Shown: positions 45,263-54,518 of the stretch, piece after piece
Numbering within the stretch: position 1 is the stretch's first letter
How the letters are laid out: each line of letters starts with the position of its first letter
Assembly: GCF_001889045.1 (NCBI RefSeq)
Contig: NZ_CP018155.1
Location: 2,854,001-2,918,000, forward strand
Direction: 5' to 3'
DNA length: 64,000 bases
Source: Tenacibaculum todarodis
Lineage (GTDB): Bacteria; Bacteroidota; Bacteroidia; Flavobacteriales; Flavobacteriaceae
Notes under the pieces: model-generated
Seen by the model: the letters and a program-made list of their open reading frames with translations, nothing else
Told to the model about the DNA's origin: nothing
The model's database searches: none
Translations under genes and position numbers: made by a program

Positions 45263-46219
45263 ATGAAAATTACAGAACATATAAAAAACGCAAACAGAAA
45301 AACATTATTTTCATTTGAAATTATTCCGCCTAAAAAAGGGAATAATATTCAAGATTTATATAATAATATAGATCCTTTAATGGAGTTTAAACCGCCATTT
45401 ATTGATGTTACAACTTCTAGAGAGGAGTATGTTTATTTAGATAAAGGTAATGGTTTGTTGGATAGAAAAATTACCAGAATGCGTCCTGGAACCGTTGGTA
45501 TTTGTGCTGCAATTAAGCATAAATATGATGTAGATACTGTACCACATGTTCTATGTGGAGGTTTTTCTAAAGAAGAAACTGAATATGTTTTAGTGGATTG
45601 CCATTATCTTGGTATAGAGAATGTTATGGCGTTGAGAGGTGATGCAATGAGTCATCAAAAATATTTTGAGCCTTCTAAAAATGGGAATCATTATGCGAAA
45701 GACTTGGTGGAGCAAATTCAGAACTTAAATTGTGGAAAATATTTACATGACGTAATTGAAGCAAATCATAAATCTGATTTTTGTATTGGAGTAGCAGGTT
45801 ATCCTGAAAAACATTTAGAGGCACCTTCTTTACAAACGGATTTAAAACGTTTAAAAGAAAAAGTAGACGCTGGTGCAGATTATGTTGTTACACAGATGTT
45901 TTTTGATAATCAGAAGTATTTTCAGTTTGTAGAAGCTGCTAAAAAAGCAGGAATAAATGTACCTATAATTCCGGGAATTAAACCGTTAGCTGTAAAAAGA
46001 CATTTGCAATTATTGCCACAGGTTTTTAAGATAGATTTACCTGAAGATTTAATAAATGAAGTAGAACTTTGTAAAACAAATAAGGATGTTAGAGAAGTTG
46101 GTGTAGAATGGGCAATTCAACAATCTAAAGAATTATTAGAAGCAGGTGCTCCAGTTTTACATTATTATTCTATGGGTAAAAGCGATAACATTCATAAAAT
46201 TGCATCTTCAATTTTTTAG
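45263..46219 (+). CDS. metF: Methylenetetrahydrofolate reductase
   Basis: Supplies methyl-THF to methionine synthase. The 318 residues form one TIM-barrel flavoprotein (FSFEIIPPKKG, LRGDAM, YVVTQMFFDNQKYFQFV, PIIPGIKPL). Length is slightly above E. coli MetF (296). It is downstream of metH in the same direction, after a gap filled by intergenic repeats, so it may have a separate promoter. Confidence 0.95.
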   Translation: MKITEHIKNANRKTLFSFEIIPPKKGNNIQDLYNNIDPLMEFKPPFIDVTTSREEYVYLDKGNGLLDRKITRMRPGTVGICAAIKHKYDVDTVPHVLCGGFSKEETEYVLVDCHYLGIENVMALRGDAMSHQKYFEPSKNGNHYAKDLVEQIQNLNCGKYLHDVIEANHKSDFCIGVAGYPEKHLEAPSLQTDLKRLKEKVDAGADYVVTQMFFDNQKYFQFVEAAKKAGINVPIIPGIKPLAVKRHLQLLPQVFKIDLPEDLINEVELCKTNKDVREVGVEWAIQQSKELLEAGAPVLHYYSMGKSDNIHKIASSIF

Positions 46220-46293
46220 TTATTTAAGCGAGTTGTTGTTTGTAAGGATAGAATCCTTTGATAGACAGATAAGCAAAAGTAATTTTGATAAAA

Positions 46294-46323
46294 TTGTTTT
46301 GGCAAAATATTTGCTTACTTTTG
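46294..46323 (+). promoter_or_regulatory. Promoter of trxA
   Basis: TTG at 46294-46296 and TACTTTTG at 46316-46323, spacing 19, 39 bp before the thioredoxin start. Confidence 0.68.
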
Positions 46324-46362
46324 TATAATAAAACTAGAATAACAATTTAAAATATAAATAAA

Positions 46363-46680
46363 ATGGCATTAGAAATTACAGACGCAACTTTTGAAGATGT
46401 AGTATTAAAATCTGACAAACCAGTATTAGTTGATTTTTGGGCAGCTTGGTGTGGACCTTGTAGAATGGTTGGACCAATTGTAGATGAAATTAGTACAGAA
46501 TACGATGGTAAAGCAATTGTAGGTAAGGTTGATGTAGATGCAAATCAAGAATTTGCAGCAAAATACGGAGTACGTAATATACCAACTGTTTTAATCTTTA
46601 AAAACGGAGAAGTTGTAGATAAACAAGTAGGTGTTGCACCTAAAAATGTTTATACAGGTAAAATAGATGCTGCTATTTAG
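46363..46680 (+). CDS. trxA: Thioredoxin
   Basis: 105-residue classical thioredoxin with active site WCGPC (C30, C33), cis-Pro in RNIPT and no signal peptide. General cytoplasmic disulfide reductant and the likely electron donor for the PAPS reductase encoded upstream. Flanked by its own promoter and a terminator. Confidence 0.96.
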   Translation: MALEITDATFEDVVLKSDKPVLVDFWAAWCGPCRMVGPIVDEISTEYDGKAIVGKVDVDANQEFAAKYGVRNIPTVLIFKNGEVVDKQVGVAPKNVYTGKIDAAI

Positions 46681-46704
46681 TAGTATTAACACTTTATAAT
46701 TTAT

Positions 46705-46736
46705 AAAAGGTTTGGCTAACGTCAAACCTTTTTTTA
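46705..46736 (+). terminator. Terminator of trxA
   Basis: AAAAGGTTTG (46705-46714) pairs with CAAACCTTTT (46723-46732), then more T. Confidence 0.85.
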
Positions 46737-46763
46737 TTTTTAGAATCTAAATTATTACCTAAA

Positions 46764-49325
46764 ATGAAATACTTTTTTTCGTTCCTTTTAAGTTTGTTGA
46801 TATTAATTTCTTGTAATAATAATAAAGAAGAAAAGTTAGTATTGGAAAAAGGAGTTTCCTTTGAATTAGCTAAATACAGAAAACAACAAATTTCTGATGT
46901 TGTTTATAAATTAGATTTTAATATTCCGAAGGAGAAAACAACTTCAATTGCGTCTAAATTAGTGTTGAACCTTACTATTCATGATTTAAAACATGCTATT
47001 TTTCTAGATTTTAATGAAGATACTTCAAACTTAAAATCATTAAAAGTAAATGATGTGGATTCAGAAATTAAACATCAGAATGAACATCTAGTTATTGATA
47101 GATCTAAACTTAAACTAGGTAAAAATTCTATAGAAATTTTATTTGATGCAGGAGAATTATCCTTGAATAGAAATGAAGAGTTTTTATACACTTTATTAGT
47201 GCCAGATAGAGCAAGTACTTTATTTCCTTGTTTTGATCAGCCAGATATTAAGGCTAATTATAAATTGACAATTACAGCTCCAAAAGATTGGGAAGTATTA
47301 TGTGGAGGTTTTGAAGAGAGTTCAACGTCTAAAGGTGATTTTATAGAACATGTTTTTGAGAAAACTGACTTAATGAGTACCTATTTATTCTCGTTTGTTG
47401 CAGGGAAATTTACTACAGAAACTAAGAATCCAGGAGCATTTGATATGCGTTTCTTATACAGAGAAAACAACAAAGAAAAGATTAGTGAAAGTGTAGGTGA
47501 AGTTTTTAATATTCATCAAAAATCAATAGACTTTTTAGAAGAATATACGCAGGTTAAATTCCCGTTTCAAAAAATGGATTTTGCTGCAATTCCGCCTTTT
47601 CAATATGGAGGAATGGAGCATGTTGGCGCAATTCAATATAGAGCATCTTCATTATTTTTAGATAAAAACGCTACTCAAAAACAAAAATTAAATAGAGCAA
47701 AATTAATTGCACATGAAACTTCGCACATGTGGTTTGGAGATTTAGTTACCATGAAGTGGTTTAATGATGTTTGGATGAAAGAAGTGTTTGCTAATTTTAT
47801 GGCAGATAAAATTATGAATCCTGTTTTTCCGGAAGTAAATCATGAACTTAATTTTATGATGTCGCATTATCCAAGCGCATATTCCGAAGACAGAACAAAA
47901 GGAACAAATGCTATTCGTCAAGAATTAGGAAATCTTAAAAATGCAGGTTCTTTATATGGAAGAATTATTTATAACAAAGCACCAATTATGATGCGTCAAT
48001 TGGAGTATTTGTTAGGTGAAGAAGCGTTTAAGAACGGAATCCAAGAATACATAAAAACCTATGCAAATTCTAATGCAGATTGGGGTGAATTGGTTTCTAT
48101 TTTAGATGAAAATTCATCAAAAGATATTAAAAATTGGTCGGATGTTTGGGTGAATTCTTCAGGAAGACCTGTTTTTTCGGAGGAGATTCAACTTGATGAA
48201 AATGAAAAAGTAACATCGTTTGCTATTCATCAAAAAGCAGAAGATGGATCCGATAAAATTTGGCCACAATCTTTTAAAATTCAGTTAGTGTATGGAGATG
48301 AAGTCAATGAGGTTAATGTTTCAATTTCTGAAGGAAAAGTAATAATTCCAGAAGCTAACGATTTACCTAAACCAACTCAAATTTTATATAACACAAACGG
48401 ATTTGGTTATGGGGTTTTTCCAGTAGATAAAGATGTAATTAATTCATATAAAAATATAACCGATGATGTTTCAAGAGGATATCAATTTATAAATTTATAT
48501 GAAAATATGTTGAATGGAGAAGTTGCTCCATTAAATGTGTATCAAGTTATGTTTAATGCAATTCAACAAGAAAAAAATGAGTTGATTGTGAGTTATTTGT
48601 CAGGAAAAATTCAGAATATATTTTGGACTTTTTTAAATGAAGAAGCTCAAAATAAATTACAGTATTATGTAAATAATGATTTATACAAATTGTTAGAAAA
48701 AGATTTACCTGCAAACATTAAAAAAACATTATTTGGTTTGTATCAATCAATTGCAATTTCTGAAGAAGGAACAGCTAATTTATATGCTATTTGGTCTAAA
48801 AAGAAAACAATTAAAAATCTCTTTTTAAATGAAAACAATTTTACTTCTTTAGCAATGAAGTTGGCAATATATAAACACCCAAAAACGCCAGAAGTTCTTC
48901 AAAAACAACAGACAAGAATATCTAATTCAGATAGACTGGAACGCTTTAAATGGATGTTGCCTTCTTTATATTCAGATAAAACTGTTAGAGATAACTTTAT
49001 GAAATCTCTTTTAGAAAAAGAAAACAGAGAAAAAGAATCTTGGGTGCAAACAGCATTGAGCAATATACATCATCCGTTAAGGCAAGATTCTTCAACAAAA
49101 CATTTAAAATCGGTTTTAGAGAAATTAGAAGAAGTGCAACTAACAGGAGATATTTTCTTCCCTAAAGGATGGTTAGCGAGTTCAATTGGTAATTATTCAT
49201 CAAAAGAAGCAAATATTATTTTACAAGAGTTTTTTGCTGAAAACCCTAATTACAATCCGGTTTTAATGAAAAAATTATTACAAACAACAGACAATTTAAC
49301 TAGAGCCCAAGAAATTAAAAAATAG
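46764..49325 (+). CDS. M1 family aminopeptidase, lipoprotein
   Basis: 853 residues. Lipoprotein signal with lipobox around ILISC (about 12-18). M1 peptidase core: exopeptidase motif GGMEHVGA, zinc motif HETSH-x18-E (about residue 316, HETSHMWFGDLVTMKW) and an ERAP-like C-terminal helical domain. It is thus a membrane-anchored, probably periplasmic or outer-membrane zinc aminopeptidase. The following DUF58 gene begins 1 bp after its stop. Confidence 0.93.
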   Translation: MKYFFSFLLSLLILISCNNNKEEKLVLEKGVSFELAKYRKQQISDVVYKLDFNIPKEKTTSIASKLVLNLTIHDLKHAIFLDFNEDTSNLKSLKVNDVDSEIKHQNEHLVIDRSKLKLGKNSIEILFDAGELSLNRNEEFLYTLLVPDRASTLFPCFDQPDIKANYKLTITAPKDWEVLCGGFEESSTSKGDFIEHVFEKTDLMSTYLFSFVAGKFTTETKNPGAFDMRFLYRENNKEKISESVGEVFNIHQKSIDFLEEYTQVKFPFQKMDFAAIPPFQYGGMEHVGAIQYRASSLFLDKNATQKQKLNRAKLIAHETSHMWFGDLVTMKWFNDVWMKEVFANFMADKIMNPVFPEVNHELNFMMSHYPSAYSEDRTKGTNAIRQELGNLKNAGSLYGRIIYNKAPIMMRQLEYLLGEEAFKNGIQEYIKTYANSNADWGELVSILDENSSKDIKNWSDVWVNSSGRPVFSEEIQLDENEKVTSFAIHQKAEDGSDKIWPQSFKIQLVYGDEVNEVNVSISEGKVIIPEANDLPKPTQILYNTNGFGYGVFPVDKDVINSYKNITDDVSRGYQFINLYENMLNGEVAPLNVYQVMFNAIQQEKNELIVSYLSGKIQNIFWTFLNEEAQNKLQYYVNNDLYKLLEKDLPANIKKTLFGLYQSIAISEEGTANLYAIWSKKKTIKNLFLNENNFTSLAMKLAIYKHPKTPEVLQKQQTRISNSDRLERFKWMLPSLYSDKTVRDNFMKSLLEKENREKESWVQTALSNIHHPLRQDSSTKHLKSVLEKLEEVQLTGDIFFPKGWLASSIGNYSSKEANIILQEFFAENPNYNPVLMKKLLQTTDNLTRAQEIKK

Positions 49326-49326
49326 C

Positions 49327-50247
49327 ATGAATTTATCCGAAGTAAAATCATCAGAAATAAAAAACTTAGACATACTTGCAAAGCAAGTTGTTGAAGGTTT
49401 TATAACTGGAATGCATAAAAGTCCGTTTCATGGGTTTTCAGTGGAATTTTCTGAACATAAACTTTATAATAAAGGGGAAAGCACACGACATATAGATTGG
49501 AAGCTATTTGCTAAAACTGAAAAATTATATACCAAAAAATACGAAGAGGAAACGAATCTTCGTTGCCATATAATTGTAGATAATTCAGCATCAATGCATT
49601 ATCCAGTTGTAAAAAAGCTAACGATAGATCATCTAAATAAAATTGGTTATGCTGCGGTTGCTGCAGCTTCTTTAATGGAAATTTTAAAGCGTCAGAGAGA
49701 CGCTGTGGGTTTAAGTGTGTATTCTGATAGTTATGAATTTTACGCTCCAGAAAAAGGAAGTGAGCGCCACAGAAAGATGTTGTTAAATCAGTTAGAGCAA
49801 TTGTTAGTTTCAGAATCTACTGCTACCACAGAAACCTATCAATATTTACATGAAATTGCAGAAAACATTCACAGACGCTCTTTAATTTTCTTATTTACAG
49901 ATATGTTTCAAACAACAAAAGATAAAGAAGAGATGTTTGAGGCGCTTCGTCATTTAAAATTTAACAAACATGAGGTAGTTTTGTTTCATACGTATGATGG
50001 AAAGACCGAATTTAACTTCGATTTTGACAGTGCTCCCAAAAAATTTGTAGATCTTGAAACAAAAGAAGAAATAAATTTATATTCAGAAAATATACAAGAA
50101 CAATACAAAGAATCTGTTTCGAATTATTTTAAGGAATTGAAAAATAGTTGCTTACAATATAAGATTGATTATGTTCCTGTAGATATCAATAAAGGATTTA
50201 AAGAAGTTTTAGCAACTTATTTAATAAGTAGGCAAAAAAAAATATAA
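49327..50247 (+). CDS. DUF58 domain protein
   Basis: 306 residues with the DUF58 signature (FSEHKLYNKGESTRHIDWKL) leading into a von Willebrand A-like fold (HIIVDNSASMHYP, a MIDAS-type DxSxS). Such proteins usually work with a MoxR AAA+ ATPase in the Bat operon; here no MoxR or BatA/B gene is adjacent and it follows a peptidase gene instead. Function unknown. Confidence 0.9.
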   Translation: MNLSEVKSSEIKNLDILAKQVVEGFITGMHKSPFHGFSVEFSEHKLYNKGESTRHIDWKLFAKTEKLYTKKYEEETNLRCHIIVDNSASMHYPVVKKLTIDHLNKIGYAAVAAASLMEILKRQRDAVGLSVYSDSYEFYAPEKGSERHRKMLLNQLEQLLVSESTATTETYQYLHEIAENIHRRSLIFLFTDMFQTTKDKEEMFEALRHLKFNKHEVVLFHTYDGKTEFNFDFDSAPKKFVDLETKEEINLYSENIQEQYKESVSNYFKELKNSCLQYKIDYVPVDINKGFKEVLATYLISRQKKI

Positions 50248-50253
50248 TTTTCT

Positions 50254-50283
50254 TTGGAGAACTAAAAAACAAGTGTATATTTG
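50254..50283 (+). promoter_or_regulatory. Promoter of tRNA-Asp
   Basis: TTG at 50254-50256 and TATATTTG at 50276-50283, spacing 19, 17 bp before the tRNA. Confidence 0.75.
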
Positions 50284-50300
50284 CATCCGCTAATAGCAAC

Positions 50301-50374
50301 GGTCTGGTAGTTCAGCTGGTTAGAATGTCGCCCTGTCACGGCGAAGGTCGCGGGTTCGAATCCCGTCCAGACCG
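50301..50374 (+). tRNA. tRNA-Asp (anticodon GTC)
   Basis: 74 nt cloverleaf: acceptor GGTCTGG/CCAGACC with discriminator G, D arm with AGCTGG, anticodon GTC at 50335-50337, T arm CGGGTTCGAATCCCG. The CCA end is not encoded. Confidence 0.97.
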
Positions 50375-50388
50375 CTAAAAAGCAAATT

Positions 50389-50432
50389 AAAATCCTTAAC
50401 AATCTGTTTTTCAGAAAGTTAAGGATTTTTTA
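50389..50432 (+). terminator. Terminator after tRNA-Asp
   Basis: AAAATCCTTAAC (50389-50400) pairs with GTTAAGGATTTT (50418-50429), inner TCTG/CAGA, T tail. Confidence 0.85.
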
Positions 50433-50452
50433 CTTTAAAAACATTCCTAAAT

Positions 50453-50941
50453 ATGATAACAATAATTGCAGCTTTTGGAAAAAACTACGAACTTGGTAAA
50501 GACAACGATTTAATTTGGCACTTACCTGCCGATCTAAAACGTTTTAAAAGAACTACTACAGGTCATCATATCTTAATGGGGCGTAATACGTTTGAATCCA
50601 TAGGGAAGCCATTGCCAAACAGAACTTCAGTAATTATTACCAGAAATGATAATTATTTTATGGACGGTTGTTTGGTTGCAAACAGTTTAGAGGAAGCAAT
50701 TGACTTGGCAGAAGGTAATAATGCTTTTATAATTGGTGGAGCACAAATTTACAAACAAGCATTGGAAAATGATTTAGTAGATAAGTTAGATGTAACTATT
50801 GTGCATGAAAACTTTGAGGCAGATGTGTATTTTCCGGAAATTGATTTAAAAATTTGGGAAGAAACTGCTCGAAAAGACTTTAAAGCAGATGAAAAGAATA
50901 AGCACGATTATAGTTTTGTAACTTTTACAAAAATTAATTAA
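50453..50941 (+). CDS. folA: Dihydrofolate reductase
   Basis: 162 residues, typical DHFR: IAAFGKNYELGKDNDLIWHLPADLKRFK (start, in parts), GRNTFESIGKPLPNR, and FIIGGAQIYKQAL. Regenerates tetrahydrofolate for ThyA and other one-carbon enzymes. It overlaps by 4 bp the end of the convergent lipoprotein gene. Confidence 0.96.
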   Translation: MITIIAAFGKNYELGKDNDLIWHLPADLKRFKRTTTGHHILMGRNTFESIGKPLPNRTSVIITRNDNYFMDGCLVANSLEEAIDLAEGNNAFIIGGAQIYKQALENDLVDKLDVTIVHENFEADVYFPEIDLKIWEETARKDFKADEKNKHDYSFVTFTKIN

Positions 50942-51369
50942 CGTACTTGTCTTCTATTTCCAAGACCTAAACTCATATTGTATTTGCGTTGTGCAAATAA
51001 AAAGTAGTTAAATAATTTATAGTTTACATCGTAACCATAATCTACCGTAGATTGGTAGTCAATTATGTTTTCGTAGATATTTGGGTTGAATCTCGACGGA
51101 TTATTCACTCTCATATTCCAATTGGTAACAAATATTTTGTTTCTGTTTTCTAAATAGGTTTGAGAATAATATCCAGGAGGAAAAGCAGTAGCATTTAGGT
51201 AAGCTGTAAAACCAATATCAATAATTATAATTTGATACTCTAAACTGTCATTTGCAATAACAACAGGCTCTTCTTTTACTTCGGAAGAATTATTTATTGG
51301 AGCAGCACCACATGAGTATAGTAAAATTCCAATAAATAAAAAGGTTGAAATATATTTTAAAGCTTTCAT
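50938..51369 (-). CDS. Small lipoprotein, DUF6146-like
   Basis: 143 residues with a lipoprotein signal (ILLYSCGAAP). The mature part has YQIIIIDIGFTAYL, a Pro-Gly-Tyr-Tyr turn and many aromatic residues; it resembles a conserved flavobacterial lipoprotein family (probably DUF6146). Function unknown; likely in the periplasm or at the outer membrane. Confidence 0.75.
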   Translation of the reverse strand: MKALKYISTFLFIGILLYSCGAAPINNSSEVKEEPVVIANDSLEYQIIIIDIGFTAYLNATAFPPGYYSQTYLENRNKIFVTNWNMRVNNPSRFNPNIYENIIDYQSTVDYGYDVNYKLFNYFLFAQRKYNMSLGLGNRRQVR

Positions 51370-51456
51370 AATAAAACTATTTATACTCTATAAAGTTGCA
51401 AAAATTATTCCGTTTTTCATAGAATTTTAACTAAATTTCAACTTTAAAAATATTAA

Positions 51457-52020
51457 ATGGATAAAAAACGATGCTTTTGGGTAAATAGTGATCAAATTTA
51501 TATTGATTACCACGATAAAGAATGGGGAACACCCGTTTATGATGATAAAACATTGTTTGAGTTTTTAATTCTTGAAACTTTTCAAGCAGGATTAAGTTGG
51601 ATTACCATTCTTAAAAAAAGAGAGAACTTTAGAAAAGCATTTGATGATTTTGATTATCAGAAAATAGCGCTTTATTCCGAAGAAAAATACGATTCCTTAT
51701 TACAAGATTCGGGGATAATAAGAAATAAGTTAAAAGTGAAAAGTGCCATTACAAACGCTAAATTTTTTATGGAAGTACAAAAAGAATTTGGATCTTTTTC
51801 TAAATTTATTTGGGGTTATGTTGATGGAAAACCAATTGTAAATACGTTTCACAAAAGAGAAGACGTTCCGGCAACTACAGAACTATCAGATAAGATTTCT
51901 AAAGACTTAAAAAAACGCGGATTCAAATTTGTTGGTTCAACTGTAATGTATGCGTATATGCAAGCTGTAGGTATGGTTAATGATCATACAACAGATTGTT
52001 TTCGATATAATGAAATATGA
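51457..52020 (+). CDS. tag: DNA-3-methyladenine glycosylase I
   Basis: Base excision repair of 3-methyladenine. The 187 residues show Tag signatures: RCFWVNSDQIYIDYHDKEWG, ETFQAGLSWITILKKRENFR, GSTVMYAYMQAVGMVNDH with zinc ligands Cys and His. Overlaps the next gene by 4 bp (ATGA). Confidence 0.93.
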   Translation: MDKKRCFWVNSDQIYIDYHDKEWGTPVYDDKTLFEFLILETFQAGLSWITILKKRENFRKAFDDFDYQKIALYSEEKYDSLLQDSGIIRNKLKVKSAITNAKFFMEVQKEFGSFSKFIWGYVDGKPIVNTFHKREDVPATTELSDKISKDLKKRGFKFVGSTVMYAYMQAVGMVNDHTTDCFRYNEI

Positions 52021-52817
52021 TTTTTCTTAAATTTTTACTTCACATATTTATTTTTTTCTTACTAACTATTGTAACACAAATTGGTGGCGTTATTTATTTG
52101 TTTTCTGTTTTTTTAGTGAAGAAAAATTCTGAAAAGAAAGTCATAAAAAGGTTCTTGTATTTTTCCATTATATACTTAATAGCTACTTTTCTTGTTGTTC
52201 CAAATGTTTCATCATATTTTGGAAGAGAGAAAATTAAAGATAGCTCAGTACTTCAAGCGCATTCCTTCTTTTATAAATTGGCAAATAGAAATTATGTGAA
52301 ACCAGAATTAAATACTGTAATTTCTAAAATTGCGATAGATTTTTCAAATAAAAATAAAGGAATAAAATTAATATATCTTGATGCAAATTTTCCGTTTTTT
52401 GATAAGTTTCCATTACTTCCGCATTTAAGTCATAACGATGGAAAGAAGATTGATATATCTTTCGTTTATGCAGAAAATGAAAGATTATCTAATAAAAAAC
52501 CATCAATAAGCGGTTATGGGGTTTATGAAAATCCTACAGCAAAAGAATTTAATCAAACTGAATTTTGCAAAGAGAAAGGTTATTGGCAGTATGATTTTCC
52601 AAAGTATTTAACTTTAGTAACTATAAATAAAGACATCACTTTTTCAAATAAAGCTAATAGAGATTTGGTAAATTTAATTGTAAATCAGAAAGAAGTAGGT
52701 AAAATATTTATTGAACCACATTTAAAAAATAGATTAAATTTATCTAGTAGTAAAATTAGATTTCATGGTTGTGGAGCTGTCAGACATGACGACCATATAC
52801 ATTTTCAATTAAAGTAA
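52017..52817 (+). CDS. Membrane protein with predicted LAS-type peptidase domain
   Basis: 266 residues. N-terminal hydrophobic segments (about 3-30 and 42-65), then a domain of about 180 residues. HLSHNDGKKIDISF (H-x6-D) and the C-terminal DDHIHFQL (H-x-H) match the zinc-ligand pattern of LAS metallopeptidases such as MepA and D-Ala-D-Ala carboxypeptidases, which cut peptidoglycan peptides. I therefore infer a membrane-anchored murein peptidase. It is translationally coupled to tag, an unrelated repair gene. Confidence 0.6.
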   Translation: MIFLKFLLHIFIFFLLTIVTQIGGVIYLFSVFLVKKNSEKKVIKRFLYFSIIYLIATFLVVPNVSSYFGREKIKDSSVLQAHSFFYKLANRNYVKPELNTVISKIAIDFSNKNKGIKLIYLDANFPFFDKFPLLPHLSHNDGKKIDISFVYAENERLSNKKPSISGYGVYENPTAKEFNQTEFCKEKGYWQYDFPKYLTLVTINKDITFSNKANRDLVNLIVNQKEVGKIFIEPHLKNRLNLSSSKIRFHGCGAVRHDDHIHFQLK

Positions 52818-52819
52818 TA

Positions 52820-53029
52820 TTAAAAAATATACTTCGATAAAATTAAAACAGCAATTGTAGTAATTAAAGCAATTCCTACATATTTAGCAGTGTTTTTATA
52901 GTGTATTGAATGACTTTTAGCATCTTTTATATAGCTAAAAATCATAAAACCAACAAAAACTATAATAAAGCAAATTGCAAAAACAATTCTTCCTGTTGTA
53001 AACATTTTAGTAGCAATAAGTAAACTCAT
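52820..53029 (-). CDS. Small membrane protein of unknown function
   Basis: 69 residues from the ATG at 53029 (an upstream TTG at 53053 would give 77). Two hydrophobic helices (about 10-32 and 49-68) with a charged middle (YIKDAKSHSIHYKN). No family recognised with confidence. Confidence 0.65.
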   Translation of the reverse strand: MSLLIATKMFTTGRIVFAICFIIVFVGFMIFSYIKDAKSHSIHYKNTAKYVGIALITTIAVLILSKYIF

Positions 53030-53105
53030 AAGGTTATTAATAGTAATTAACAAAACGCGTTAAAAAACGTTATGTTTAGTATTTTTAGCAAAATTACGAT
53101 ATTAT

Positions 53106-53828
53106 ATGAATAAAGCTATTGTATTTGGTGCAACTTCTGGAATTGGTTATGAATTAACAAAGATTCTAGTTCAAAATAACTACAAAGTAGCCATAACGGG
53201 AAGAAGATTAGAGAAACTTGAGGAACTTAAAGCTCAATTTCCGTCACAAATTATAATCAAGCAAAACGATATTCAGCAAATAGAAGATCTTGAAAAAGTG
53301 TTTTTTGAAATGGTTGAAGAATTAAAAACGGTCGATTTAATTGTACAATCTTCGGGAGTTGGTTTTGTAAATCCGAAGTTAGAATGGGGCAAAGAAGAGC
53401 AAACCATAAACACCAATGTTTTAGGAGTTACAAAGTTATATACTTTAGCATATAATTTATTCAGAAAACAGCAATTTGGACATTTGGTTGGTATTTCTTC
53501 TATAGCGTCAATTAGAGGAAATAGATCTTCGCCAGTCTATTTTTCATCTAAAGCATATCAAAAAGCATATTTAGAGAGTTTGTATTTTAAAACAAAAACC
53601 ATAAAATCTAAGAAAGTATTTATTACTGATATTAGACCCGGTTTTGTTGATACACCAATGGCTTTAGGAGAAGAAATTTTCTGGATGGTTCCGGTTAAAA
53701 AAGCGGCAAAACAAATTTACACAGCAATTAAAAAGAAAAAAAGGGTAGCATATATTTCTAAGCGATGGCGTTTGGTAGCTTGGGCTTTAAAAGTTATGCC
53801 TGCAAGAATTTTAAAACAATTTACATAA
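53106..53828 (+). CDS. Short-chain dehydrogenase/reductase
   Basis: 240-residue SDR with TGxxxGxG-type GATSGIGYELTKIL, NNAG replaced by QSSGVG, catalytic Ser (GISSIAS) and YxxxK in YFSSKAYQKAY. Substrate unknown. Followed 9 bp later by a MazG-like gene. Confidence 0.9.
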   Translation: MNKAIVFGATSGIGYELTKILVQNNYKVAITGRRLEKLEELKAQFPSQIIIKQNDIQQIEDLEKVFFEMVEELKTVDLIVQSSGVGFVNPKLEWGKEEQTINTNVLGVTKLYTLAYNLFRKQQFGHLVGISSIASIRGNRSSPVYFSSKAYQKAYLESLYFKTKTIKSKKVFITDIRPGFVDTPMALGEEIFWMVPVKKAAKQIYTAIKKKKRVAYISKRWRLVAWALKVMPARILKQFT

Positions 53829-53837
53829 AATATAAAA

Positions 53838-54224
53838 ATGAAGAACAAAATAAAAGCAGTACACGATTTTCACACAGCGTTTAAAATTAACATACAAGAT
53901 AAACCTACAGTTTCAATTTCTGAAGACAGAAAAAAGTTGCGTTTTGAATTGATGAAAGAAGAAAATGAAGAGTATTTAGAAGCTGCTGAAAATAATGATT
54001 TAGTTGAGGTTGCAGATGCACTTGGAGATATGCTGTACATTTTATGTGGAACAATTATAGAACACGGAATGCAAGATAAAATTGAAGAAGTTTTCAATGA
54101 AATTCAACGTAGTAATATGAGTAAATTAGGCGAAGATGGCAAACCAATTTACAGAGAAGATGGTAAGGTTTTAAAAGGACCAAATTATTTTAAACCCAAC
54201 ATTAAAGAAATTTTAGAAAATTAA
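53838..54224 (+). CDS. MazG-like nucleotide pyrophosphohydrolase
   Basis: 128 residues of the all-alpha NTP pyrophosphatase superfamily: metal-binding E-x3-E (KEENEEYLEAAE) and the ExxD type EVADALGDMLYILCG. The C-terminal part (MSKLGEDGKPIYREDGKVLKGPNYF, in parts) is typical of the phosphoribosyl-ATP pyrophosphohydrolase-like subgroup. Probably a house-cleaning or nucleotide-control enzyme. Overlaps by 4 bp the end of the convergent gene. Confidence 0.85.
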   Translation: MKNKIKAVHDFHTAFKINIQDKPTVSISEDRKKLRFELMKEENEEYLEAAENNDLVEVADALGDMLYILCGTIIEHGMQDKIEEVFNEIQRSNMSKLGEDGKPIYREDGKVLKGPNYFKPNIKEILEN

Positions 54225-54454
54225 TCGGCTAATTCGCCACGATGAGGCTTTAGTGCATCTCTAAAAGTTTTCATGTCTTTTTCATCAATAGTGATAAAAG
54301 CAGAAAATAACATTGGATTTTTTTCTTGAATATCAATTTCATGAAAAGATAAGTTTTCAATTTGAGCAAACTCTTTTAAATGAATGGTGTGATGTTTTGC
54401 AGTTTCTTTTGCATCTTCACCTCTAAAATCCCAAAGTAATTTTATTTTTCGCAT
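54221..54454 (-). CDS. Conserved small hypothetical protein
   Basis: 77 residues, no signal or membrane segment: WDFRGEDAKETAKHHTIHLK followed by a beta-rich middle and a C-terminal RDALKPHRGELAD. Not recognised. It lies downstream of the MotA/ExbB-like gene on the same strand, separated by a terminator. Confidence 0.6.
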   Translation of the reverse strand: MRKIKLLWDFRGEDAKETAKHHTIHLKEFAQIENLSFHEIDIQEKNPMLFSAFITIDEKDMKTFRDALKPHRGELAD

Positions 54455-54459
54455 AAAGC

Positions 54460-54496
54460 AAAAATACTCATTTCAATATTTGGAATGAGTATTTTT
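54460..54496. terminator. Terminator between two minus-strand genes
   Basis: AAAAATACTCATT (54460-54472) pairs with AATGAGTATTTTT (54484-54496), A and T tails on both sides. It would end transcripts of the 54519 gene just before the 54221 gene. Confidence 0.8.
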
Positions 54497-54518
54497 CTGT
54501 GGAATCAAAAAATCAATA

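Noticed and set aside
46146..46328. 60-codon frame running from inside metF into the trxA leader
   Set aside because: Overlaps the conserved end of metF and a good promoter; no start context or homology.
52430..52820. Possibility that the 52017 gene is a toxin or immunity protein
   Set aside because: No toxin-like neighbour, and the paired H-x6-D and H-x-H motifs fit a peptidase better.
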